Assembly: GCA_025352845.1 (NCBI GenBank)
Contig: JANXSC010000620.1
Span: 1 to 5,401 of the forward strand
Origin: Opitutaceae bacterium
GTDB taxonomy: Bacteria; Verrucomicrobiota; Verrucomicrobiia; Opitutales; Opitutaceae
Reading direction: 5' to 3'
Length of the DNA: 5,401 nucleotides
Shown: one piece after another, positions 1-5,401 of the stretch
Layout of the letters: every line of letters begins with the position of its first letter
Numbering within the stretch: the first letter of the stretch is position 1
Notes under the pieces: model-generated
What the model was told of the DNA's origin: nothing
Databases searched by the model: none
What the model saw: only the letters and a program-made list of their open reading frames with translations
Program-made: the position numbers and the translations under genes

Positions 1-14
1 AAGAACTCATCTAG

Positions 15-2375
15 ATGCTACATCGTGATACGAACGGCAGAAGGAGTTGCGCAGCAACGGTAGGGACGGCACTCCGTGCCGTCCGGGGCGAGCGCAGCGA
101 GGCGGTGGGAGGGATTGCGCGCGGCATCCGCAGCACCGCCCACCTCGCTCCGCTCGCCCGGCGGACGGCACGGAGTGCCATCCCTACCCGGCTGCGCCGA
201 CTTTTTTCGCAAGCACTGGGCTTTTTCCTCCTCACCGCTCACGCCCTCGCCGCCGAGCGCCCGGTCAATTTCACCAACGACATCGTCCCCATTTTCACCA
301 AGGCCGGCTGCAACTCGGGCGGCTGCCACGGAAAATCCGGCGGGCAGAACGGCTTCAAACTTTCGCTCCTCGGCTTCGAGCCCGCGGAGGATTACGAGCA
401 CATCGTGAAGGAAGCGCGCGGGCGTCGCGTCTTCCCCGCCGCGCCGGAGCAAAGCCTGCTCCTGCTCAAAGGCATCGCCGCCTCACCGCACGGCGGCGGC
501 AAGCGGCTTGACGCCAATTCCGACGACTACCGCCTGCTCGTCCGCTGGATCGCCGAGGGTCTGCCTTTTGGCAAAGACACCGACCCCAAGCTCACCACCA
601 TCGAAGTGCAGCCGAAGCAACTCACCATGCCGCTCCGCGGTGCGCAGCAGCTCACGGTGCTCGCGCATTTCACCGGCGGCTCCGTGGAAGACGTGACTCG
701 CAGTGCGCTCTACGAGCCGAACGAAAAAAGCATGGCGAAGACCGATGAAGATGGCCGCGTCACGCTTTTCGACCAGCCCGGCGATGTCGCCGTGATGGTG
801 CGCTACCAGGGCCAGGTCGCCGTCTTCCGCGCCACCGTCCCGCTCGGCGCGCCCGTCGAAAATCTCCCCGCGCCGCGCAATTTCATCGACGAGCAGGTCT
901 TCGCAAAACTCAAGGCGATGGGCATGCCGCCGTCCGGCCCGTGCGACGACGCCACCTTTCTCCGCCGCGCCAGCATCGACATCGCCGGCCACCTCCCGAC
1001 GCTCGATGAGACCCGCCGCTTTCTCGCCGACGCCGATCCCGCGAAGCGCGACCGGCTCATCGACGCGCTCCTCGCCAGCCCGGAATACGCCGACTATTTC
1101 GCCAACAAATGGAGCGCGCTGCTGCGCAACAAACGCGTCGAGCCCAAGGACGCGCGCGGCAACTTCGCCTTCCACGCGTGGATTCGCGACAGCCTCCTCG
1201 CCAACAAACCCTACGATCAGCTCGTGCGCGAAGTCGTCGCCGCCAGCGGCGACCTCGCCGACAACCCGCCCGTCGCCTGGTATCGCCAGGTGAAGGAGCC
1301 GCAGCAGCAGCTCGAAGACACCGCGCAGCTTTTCCTCGGCATGCGCCTCCAGTGCGCGCAGTGCCATCATCATCCCTTCGAGCGCTGGAGCCAGAACGAC
1401 TACTACAGCTTCTCCGCGTTCTTTTCGCAGGTCGGGAAAAATGCCACTGGGACAGTCTTCCCGCGGCGTGGTGCGGCCACCGCCGTGAACAAAAAAACCA
1501 AGCTCGCCGTGAAGCCTGCGGCGCTCGGCAGCGGCCCGCTGGAGATCGCACCCGACGATGATCCGCGCCTCGCGCTCGCCGCGTGGATGAGCGCGAAAGA
1601 GAATCCGTTTTTCGCCCGCGCGCTCGTGAACCGCTATTGGAAACACTTTTTCAACCGCGGCCTCGTCGAGCCCGAGGACGACATGCGCGACACCAACCCG
1701 CCCTCGAATCCCGAGCTGCTCGACGCGCTCGCCCGGCGCTTCATCGAGAGCGAATTCGATTTGAAGGCGCTCGTCCGCGACATCGCGCAATCGCGCACCT
1801 ACCAGCTCACCGCGCTGCCGAATGATTTCAACAAATCCGACCGTCAAAACTTTTCCCGCTACTACGCCAAACGGCTTTCCGCCGAAGTGCTCTTCGACGC
1901 GGTGAACCAGCTCACGCAAACGCCCAGCAAGTTCGCCGGCCTGCCCGTGGGCACGCGTGCCATCGCGCTGCCGGACAATAGTTTCAACGCCGGCTCCTAC
2001 TTCCTCACCGTCTTCGGCCGGCCCGAATCCTCCAGCGCCTGCGAATGCGAGCGCACCCAGGAGGCCAGCCTCGCGCAAGCCCTGCATCTGCTGAACGCGA
2101 AGGACATTCAGGAAAAACTCGCCGCCGATTCCGGTGCCGCCGCGCAGCTCGCCGCCGACCCGCGCCCGGACGAAGAAAAACTCCGCGACCTCCACCTCCT
2201 CGCCTACTCCCGCGAGCCCGACGCCAGCGCCCTCGCCCTCGCCAAAGCCCATCTCGAAAAACCCCGCACCGCCACCGACGGCAAACCGCTCACTCCCGCG
2301 CAAAGCAAACGCCAAGGCTACGAAGACATCCTCTGGGCGATGCTGAATACGAAGGAGTTTTTGTTTAATCACTAA
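15..2375 (+). CDS. Secreted DUF1549/DUF1553 (PSCyt2/PSD1) protein with N-terminal cytochrome-like domain
   Basis: The 786-residue product is a multidomain exported protein of the family found in Planctomycetota and Verrucomicrobiota; its reaction is unknown. Seen in order: a repeat-derived N-terminus (residues 11-63); a signal-peptide core at about 64-80 (ALGFFLLTAHALAA, probable cleavage after Ala79 or Ala80); a cytochrome-like domain at about 82-185 with an unusual C99-x4-C104-H105 motif; a bacterial Ig-like segment at about 193-278; a DUF1549-like region at about 288-473 ending in C447-A-Q-C450-H-H-H-P, a canonical CXXCH; and a DUF1553-like region at about 517-780 (RALVNRYWKHFFNRGLVEP near 535-553). 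The family match is from recognition, not a search. The start is uncertain. ATG 15 directly follows an in-frame TAG and has no clear Shine-Dalgarno sequence. GTG 105 lies inside the repeat. CTG 192 would give an ideal short signal peptide but is a rare start. The stop is TAA, followed by a 247-base gap. Confidence 0.93.
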   Translation: MLHRDTNGRRSCAATVGTALRAVRGERSEAVGGIARGIRSTAHLAPLARRTARSAIPTRLRRLFSQALGFFLLTAHALAAERPVNFTNDIVPIFTKAGCNSGGCHGKSGGQNGFKLSLLGFEPAEDYEHIVKEARGRRVFPAAPEQSLLLLKGIAASPHGGGKRLDANSDDYRLLVRWIAEGLPFGKDTDPKLTTIEVQPKQLTMPLRGAQQLTVLAHFTGGSVEDVTRSALYEPNEKSMAKTDEDGRVTLFDQPGDVAVMVRYQGQVAVFRATVPLGAPVENLPAPRNFIDEQVFAKLKAMGMPPSGPCDDATFLRRASIDIAGHLPTLDETRRFLADADPAKRDRLIDALLASPEYADYFANKWSALLRNKRVEPKDARGNFAFHAWIRDSLLANKPYDQLVREVVAASGDLADNPPVAWYRQVKEPQQQLEDTAQLFLGMRLQCAQCHHHPFERWSQNDYYSFSAFFSQVGKNATGTVFPRRGAATAVNKKTKLAVKPAALGSGPLEIAPDDDPRLALAAWMSAKENPFFARALVNRYWKHFFNRGLVEPEDDMRDTNPPSNPELLDALARRFIESEFDLKALVRDIAQSRTYQLTALPNDFNKSDRQNFSRYYAKRLSAEVLFDAVNQLTQTPSKFAGLPVGTRAIALPDNSFNAGSYFLTVFGRPESSSACECERTQEASLAQALHLLNAKDIQEKLAADSGAAAQLAADPRPDEEKLRDLHLLAYSREPDASALALAKAHLEKPRTATDGKPLTPAQSKRQGYEDILWAMLNTKEFLFNH
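45..202. repeat. REP-pair (BIME-like) imperfect inverted repeat inside the 5' end of gene 1
   Basis: The segment is a long imperfect inverted repeat: roughly 45-109 pairs with roughly 135-202 around a centre of about 25 bases. Each arm contains its own hairpin with a GTAG foot. The left unit is GTAG at 60-63, then a 9-base stem 64-72 / 76-84 with loop TCC. The right unit is its mirror, stem 163-171 / 175-183 with one mismatch, then CTAC (GTAG on the - strand) at 184-187. Both arms also carry GAGCGnAGCGA (90-100, and 145-155 on the - strand). A GTAG foot plus hairpin, in head-to-head pairs, is the known layout of REP/BIME sequences mobilised by RAYT-type Y1 transposases; assignment to that class is inference. 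A run of six T follows at 202-207. The whole element is read in frame as residues 11-63 of gene 1. Confidence 0.85.
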
Positions 2376-2376
2376 C

Positions 2377-2406
2377 AGCCTGTCATGCACCTTGCGTCCA
2401 CAGGCT
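2377..2406 (+). other. Weak stem-loop just after gene 1 stop
   Basis: AGCCTGT at 2377-2383 is the reverse complement of ACAGGCT at 2400-2406, with a 16-base loop, starting two bases after the TAA of gene 1. No T-run follows, so it does not qualify as an intrinsic terminator. It could be a 3' mRNA hairpin, or it could be chance. Confidence 0.25.
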
Positions 2407-2441
2407 CCGGCCAGCCGAAGCGCACCGCGAACGCCACGAGG

Positions 2442-2576
2442 TTTTGGAGTGCGCCAGTCCTCTGGCGCTTTGGCAGGAGCGGAGCGACGCGGCGGGGGAA
2501 CGGTGCGCCGCAATCGAACCGCCCACCCCGGTTCCGCCGCCTCTCCAAAGCGCCAGAGGACTGGCGCACTCCAAAA
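2442..2576. repeat. REP-pair (BIME-like) inverted repeat with perfect 32-base arms, between genes 1 and 2
   Basis: Bases 2442-2473 are the exact reverse complement of 2545-2576 (32 of 32). Each arm has an inner hairpin: GCGCCAG 2451-2457 / CTGGCGC 2462-2468 with loop TCCT, and GCGCCAG 2550-2556 / CTGGCGC 2561-2567 with loop AGGA. The outer foot is GGAG at 2446-2449, mirrored as CTCC at 2569-2572, which matches the GTAG/GGAG foot plus hairpin of REP units. The 71-base centre carries GAGCGGAGCGA at 2477-2487, shared with the repeat at 45-202, and a small apical hairpin GAACCG 2516-2521 / CGGTTC 2529-2534. No T-run follows the right arm, so a simple intrinsic terminator is unlikely. In RNA it could form one long hairpin or two separate small ones. 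Its right end lies 46 bases before the gene 2 start. Confidence 0.92.
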
Positions 2577-2622
2577 GCTGCCGCACCTTTCCGGCACCCT
2601 CTGCGATGGATGACGAATCGGC

Positions 2623-4788
2623 ATGACCGACCCTAACGTCGTGACCCTTCCACTCCGCCTGCTCCGCTTCTGCGCGAGCCTCGTCGCGACCGCCGCGCTG
2701 CTCTCCATCGCACACGCCGAACTGCCCGTCGCCCGCCTCGACACCGTCTTTCCACCCGGCGGAAAAGCCGGCTCGGAGATCGACCTCACCGCCACCGGCA
2801 CCGACCTCGACGAAGCCAGCGCGCTGCATTTCACCCACCCCGGCATCACCGCCACGCTCAAGCCCGACAAACACTTCGCCGTGACCATCGCGCCCCACGT
2901 GCCTGCGGGCATTTACGATGTCCGCGTCTCCAGCCTTTTCGGCGTTTCAAATCCGCGCGCCTTTGTCGTGGGCGAACTGCCGGAGACGGTCGAAAAACAA
3001 CCGAACGACACGCCGGAAACAGCGGCAGAGCTGCCGCTCGACACCGTCATGAACGGCTCCGTCAGTTACGGGAAATCGGATTATTTCAAATTCACGGCAA
3101 AGCGGGGCCAGCACCTGCTCGCCGAGTGCGCGGTGCCCGAGATCGACTCGAAGCTGAATCCGGTGCTCTCACTGCACGACACGAACGGCCGGGAACTTGC
3201 ATCGAACCGCCGCAGCGGCCTGCTCGACTTCACCGCCCCCGCCGACGGTTCGTATCTCATCCAGATCCATGACCTCATCTACTCGGGCGGACCGGAGTTC
3301 TTCTACCGGCTCGCGCTTGCGAGCGGCCCGCACGTCGATTTCGTCCTCCCGTCGAGCGCGCAGCCCGGCGTGAAAACCAAGTTCACATTCTTCGGTCGCA
3401 ATCTCCCTGGCAGCACGCCCGCCAGCCTCGCCGGCCTCGACAGCCGACCGCTCGAAAAGCTCGATCTCGAAATCGATGTGCCCGCCGCTGGCGACCCGCG
3501 CGCCGACGGCCTGCCCGATCCGGCGTCGGCAGCCTTCGACGGTTTTTCGTACCGGCTGAAAACCGCGCAAGGCACCGCGAACCCTGTATTCATCAGCTTC
3601 GTCAGCGCACCGGTCATCGCCGAGCAGGAGCCGAACAACCTCCCGCCCGAGGCCCAGAAGATCACGCCGCCGTGCGAAATCTCCGGCCAGTTCTTTCCCG
3701 CCGCCGATGTGGACTCCTTCATCTTCGACGCGAAAAAGGGCGACGTTTTCTTGATCGAGATTTCTTCCCAACGGCTCGGCTTTCCCACCAAACCCACGGT
3801 GCTCGTGCAGCGCGACAACGCCGACTTGCTCGAGATCATTTCCACGGACGCAAACATCGGCGGCATCCGTTTCGACACCGCGAGCAACGATCCTGCGGGA
3901 CGCTTCGCCGTGCCGGACGACGGGACTTATCGCCTCCGCGTGCGCGATCTTTTCGGCGGCTTGCGCAGCGATCCGCGCAGCACCTATCGCCTTTCCATCC
4001 GCAAAGAAACACCCGACTTCCGCCTCGTCGCCGTCGTCGAGCCGCCGCCGACCAAAGACGACGACCGCACCGCCGCGCCGCATTCCGCCTTGGTCCGCGG
4101 CGGCGGCACCATCCCGATCAAAGTCCTCGCCTTCCGCCGCGACGGCTTCGCGGGTGACATCGACCTCTCCGCCGACGGCCTGCCGGCCGGTGTGACCAGC
4201 TACCCGACAAAAATCCTCGCCGGAAAAAATGACGGGCTCCTGCTCCTCACCGCGGGCGAAGCCGCCGCGCGCTGGATCGGGCCGATCCGCATTATCGGCA
4301 AAGCCCGCATCGGCGACGCCGAACTCGCGCACGAGGCGCGTGCTGGCGTGGTGCTTTGGAGCCTGCAGGATTTCAATACCGAGCCCGTGCAGGCGCGGCT
4401 CACGCGCGACTTCGCGCTCGCCGTCAGCGGCACCGAACCCGCGCCGCTGAGTGTTGATCCCGTGGAGGACAAAGTGTGGGAAGTCGCCGCGGGCGCGAAG
4501 CTGGAGATTCCGCTGCGGATCACGCGACGCGGGGAGTTTAAGGAGGCGCTCAAACTGAAAGGCGCGGGCGCACCGGGCATTGAGACGCTGCCACCCATCG
4601 ACATCGACCCCGCCGCCGCCACCGTCACCGCGACACTCGATCTCGCCACGGTGAAGATTCCCGCCGGCACGCACGCGATCTATTTCTCTGCGCAGACGAA
4701 AGGAAAATTTCGCGGCAAAGACAACGTGACCACAGTCATCTACACGCCGCCGATCCGCGTCGTCGTCAAAGCACCGGAGGCGAAGTGA
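2623..4788 (+). CDS. Secreted protein with two PPC-like beta domains
   Basis: The 721-residue product is probably an exported binding or structural protein; no catalytic motif and no CXXCH were seen. Seen in order: a signal peptide (basic LRLLRF at 11-16, hydrophobic core to about 29, A30-H31-A32 before Glu33); an Ig/TIG-like segment at about 34-117; a first PPC-like domain at about 124-234 (KQPNDTPETA, SDYFKF, ADGSYLIQIHDL); a second Ig/TIG-like segment at about 238-330 (VLPSSAQPGVKTKFTFFGRN); a second PPC-like domain at about 334-460 (EQEPNNLPPEA, DVDSFIFDAKKGD, DDGTYRLRVRDLFGG); and a beta-rich C-terminal part to 721. The paired E/K-Q-x-P-N-(D/N) openings and D-x-(Y/S)-F-x-F cores are typical of PF04151-type domains. 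ATG 2623 has only a weak upstream purine stretch. GTG 2641 is an alternative start that gives a shorter n-region. Gene 3 begins 4 bases after the stop, which suggests co-translation. Such proteins often sit beside PSCyt/DUF1549 genes; their function is unproven. Confidence 0.92.
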   Translation: MTDPNVVTLPLRLLRFCASLVATAALLSIAHAELPVARLDTVFPPGGKAGSEIDLTATGTDLDEASALHFTHPGITATLKPDKHFAVTIAPHVPAGIYDVRVSSLFGVSNPRAFVVGELPETVEKQPNDTPETAAELPLDTVMNGSVSYGKSDYFKFTAKRGQHLLAECAVPEIDSKLNPVLSLHDTNGRELASNRRSGLLDFTAPADGSYLIQIHDLIYSGGPEFFYRLALASGPHVDFVLPSSAQPGVKTKFTFFGRNLPGSTPASLAGLDSRPLEKLDLEIDVPAAGDPRADGLPDPASAAFDGFSYRLKTAQGTANPVFISFVSAPVIAEQEPNNLPPEAQKITPPCEISGQFFPAADVDSFIFDAKKGDVFLIEISSQRLGFPTKPTVLVQRDNADLLEIISTDANIGGIRFDTASNDPAGRFAVPDDGTYRLRVRDLFGGLRSDPRSTYRLSIRKETPDFRLVAVVEPPPTKDDDRTAAPHSALVRGGGTIPIKVLAFRRDGFAGDIDLSADGLPAGVTSYPTKILAGKNDGLLLLTAGEAAARWIGPIRIIGKARIGDAELAHEARAGVVLWSLQDFNTEPVQARLTRDFALAVSGTEPAPLSVDPVEDKVWEVAAGAKLEIPLRITRRGEFKEALKLKGAGAPGIETLPPIDIDPAAATVTATLDLATVKIPAGTHAIYFSAQTKGKFRGKDNVTTVIYTPPIRVVVKAPEAK
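4776..4780 (+). promoter_or_regulatory. Shine-Dalgarno-like GGAGG for gene 3
   Basis: GGAGG lies in the last codons of gene 2, 12 bases upstream of ATG 4793. The spacing is on the long side, but it is the only good candidate nearby. It supports ATG 4793 over the downstream GTG 4871, which has no comparable site in front of it. Confidence 0.5.
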
Positions 4789-4792
4789 ACCG

Positions 4793-5401
4793 ATGATCTC
4801 CGCGCCTTTTCAAAAAGCCTTTTGGTGTCCACGAAAGACACGAAAGGACACGAAACCGGAATCCCTTTTCGTGTCCCTTCGTGCCTTTCGTGGACTTCTC
4901 CTGTTTGCCGCATTCACAGCGCACGCGGCGGAGAAAGCGCCCATCGCCATCGCCGAGGTGCAGCGCGCGGAGCCGGTGAATTTCGAGCGCGAGGTGCTGC
5001 CGTTCCTGAGCGACAACTGCCTCGCCTGCCACTGCCAGACCACGCGCAAAGGCGGACTCAATCTCGAGACGCCGGAGCTGATGCTCAAAGGCGGCGAGAA
5101 CGGCCCCGCCATCGTGCCGGGCCATGCGGCTGAAAGTCTCGCGCTGCAAGCCGCGGCGCACCTCGACGCCGATCTAGCCATGCCGCCGCGCGACAACAAG
5201 GCGAAGGCCAAAGACCTCACGCCGGAACAGCTCGGCCTTTTCAAATTGTGGATCGACCAGGGCGCGAAAGTTTCGCCGAAAGTCGAGCGGCCCATCGCCT
5301 GGCAGCCGCTGGCGGAAAATCTCGGCGGCATCTTCGCGGTCGCGGTCACGGGTGATGGGCAGTTCGCGGCCTGCGCGCGGGCGAACCGCGTGTTTGTCTA
5401 T
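4793..5401 (+). CDS. Secreted PSCyt1 c-type cytochrome protein, probably with WD40-like repeats (3' end outside window)
   Basis: The reading frame is open from ATG 4793 to the last base (203 codons), so the gene is cut by the window edge. Seen: a basic repeat-derived n-region (residues 12-34), a hydrophobic core at about 35-43 (LLLFAAFTAHAAEK, probable cleavage after Ala45 or Ala46), then a PSCyt1-like cytochrome domain at about 60-160. That domain has PVNFEREVLPFL, C76-L-A-C79-H80, KGGLNLET (86-93), VPGHAAESLAL (108-118), M130-P-P as candidate distal heme ligand, and LTPEQLGLFKLWIDQGA (142-158). From about 178, GGIFAVAVTGDGQFAACA resembles the opening strand of a WD40/beta-propeller blade, the usual partner of PSCyt1 in this family; that part is inferred. 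The CXXCH indicates covalent heme attachment outside the cytoplasm. GTG 4871 would give a compact signal peptide but lacks a Shine-Dalgarno sequence. The start is 4 bases past the gene 2 stop, so the pair is likely cotranscribed. Confidence 0.9.
   Translation, partial: MISAPFQKAFWCPRKTRKDTKPESLFVSLRAFRGLLLFAAFTAHAAEKAPIAIAEVQRAEPVNFEREVLPFLSDNCLACHCQTTRKGGLNLETPELMLKGGENGPAIVPGHAAESLALQAAAHLDADLAMPPRDNKAKAKDLTPEQLGLFKLWIDQGAKVSPKVERPIAWQPLAENLGGIFAVAVTGDGQFAACARANRVFVY
4827..4895. repeat. CACGAAAG-type inverted repeat inside the signal-peptide region of gene 3
   Basis: Bases 4827-4855 pair with 4867-4895 at 27 of 29 positions around an 11-base loop. The left arm is three near-tandem CACGAAAg units (CACGAAAGA, CACGAAAGGA, CACGAAA); the right arm is their mirror. 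It is clearly less GC-rich than the flanking sequence and has no GTAG/GGAG foot, so it is a different family from the repeats at 45-202 and 2442-2576. It is read in frame as residues 12-35 of gene 3, giving a lysine/arginine-rich stretch. In mRNA it would make a strong hairpin starting 34 bases after the start codon. The low GC and the repeat structure suggest it was inserted rather than evolved as coding sequence; that is inference. Confidence 0.88.

Noticed and set aside
45..202. CRISPR array or insertion-sequence ends
   Set aside because: There are only two inverted units, not direct repeats with uniform spacers, and no transposase frame lies between the arms.
2442..2576. Intrinsic terminator between genes 1 and 2
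   Set aside because: The stem is strong but is followed by GCTGCCG rather than a T-run, and it is organised as paired REP units.
2444..2626. Small + strand frame of 60 codons whose TGA overlaps the ATG of gene 2 (ATGA at 2623-2626), a possible coupled leader peptide
   Set aside because: Nearly all of it is the inverted repeat and its translation is just what the repeat gives in that frame. The overlap is probably chance, although it could in principle feed ribosomes to gene 2.
483..2912. Open - strand frame of 809 codons opposite gene 1 and running through the intergenic repeat
   Set aside because: It mirrors a GC-rich coding frame where stops are rare on the opposite strand, shows no recognisable domain, and crosses the inverted repeat and the start of gene 2. 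Gene 1 has clear conserved motifs.
3169..4674. Open - strand frame of 501 codons opposite gene 2
   Set aside because: Low-complexity, Arg/Gly/Ala/Glu-rich translation with no family resemblance; a shadow of the PPC gene.
4822..5133. Small + strand frame of 103 codons starting in the third repeat
   Set aside because: It overlaps gene 3 in another frame and becomes Arg/Ala-rich without motifs, while the gene 3 frame carries CXXCH, MPP and the WIDQGA signature.

Overview
The window is GC-rich bacterial DNA with three genes on the + strand, probably one transcription unit. All three products look secreted and belong to families that are expanded in Planctomycetota and Verrucomicrobiota. They are a DUF1549/DUF1553 protein with heme-binding-like cysteine motifs (15-2375), a protein with two pre-peptidase C-terminal (PPC)-like beta domains (2623-4788), and the start of a PSCyt1 c-type cytochrome protein that appears to lead into WD40-like repeats (4793 to the window end, truncated). 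The protein families and the style of the interspersed repeats fit Verrucomicrobiota best. This taxonomic call is an inference from family content, not from a marker gene.

Layout: 1-14 holds nothing recognisable apart from an in-frame TAG at 12-14. Gene 1 opens with about 190 bases that are mostly an imperfect inverted repeat (45-202), read in frame ahead of the signal peptide. After its stop comes a 247-base gap holding a second inverted repeat (2442-2576) with perfect 32-base arms. Gene 2 follows. Gene 3 starts 4 bases after gene 2 ends, and a third inverted repeat (4827-4895) lies inside its first 35 codons. So each of the three genes has a different long inverted repeat at or just before its 5' end. 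In genes 1 and 3 the repeat encodes the positively charged N-terminal part ahead of the signal-peptide core.

The first two repeats are built like paired REP sequences (BIME-like). Each arm begins with a GTAG or GGAG foot followed by a short hairpin, and the two arms face each other. They also share an 11-base inner motif. The third is a separate family, made of CACGAAAG-type short units arranged as an inverted pair.

How the genes may work together: the two cytochrome-type proteins would be exported by Sec and could receive heme outside the cytoplasm, while the PPC protein is a likely binding or structural partner. The biochemical role of such PSCyt/PSD/PPC loci is not established, and the sequence does not reveal a substrate.
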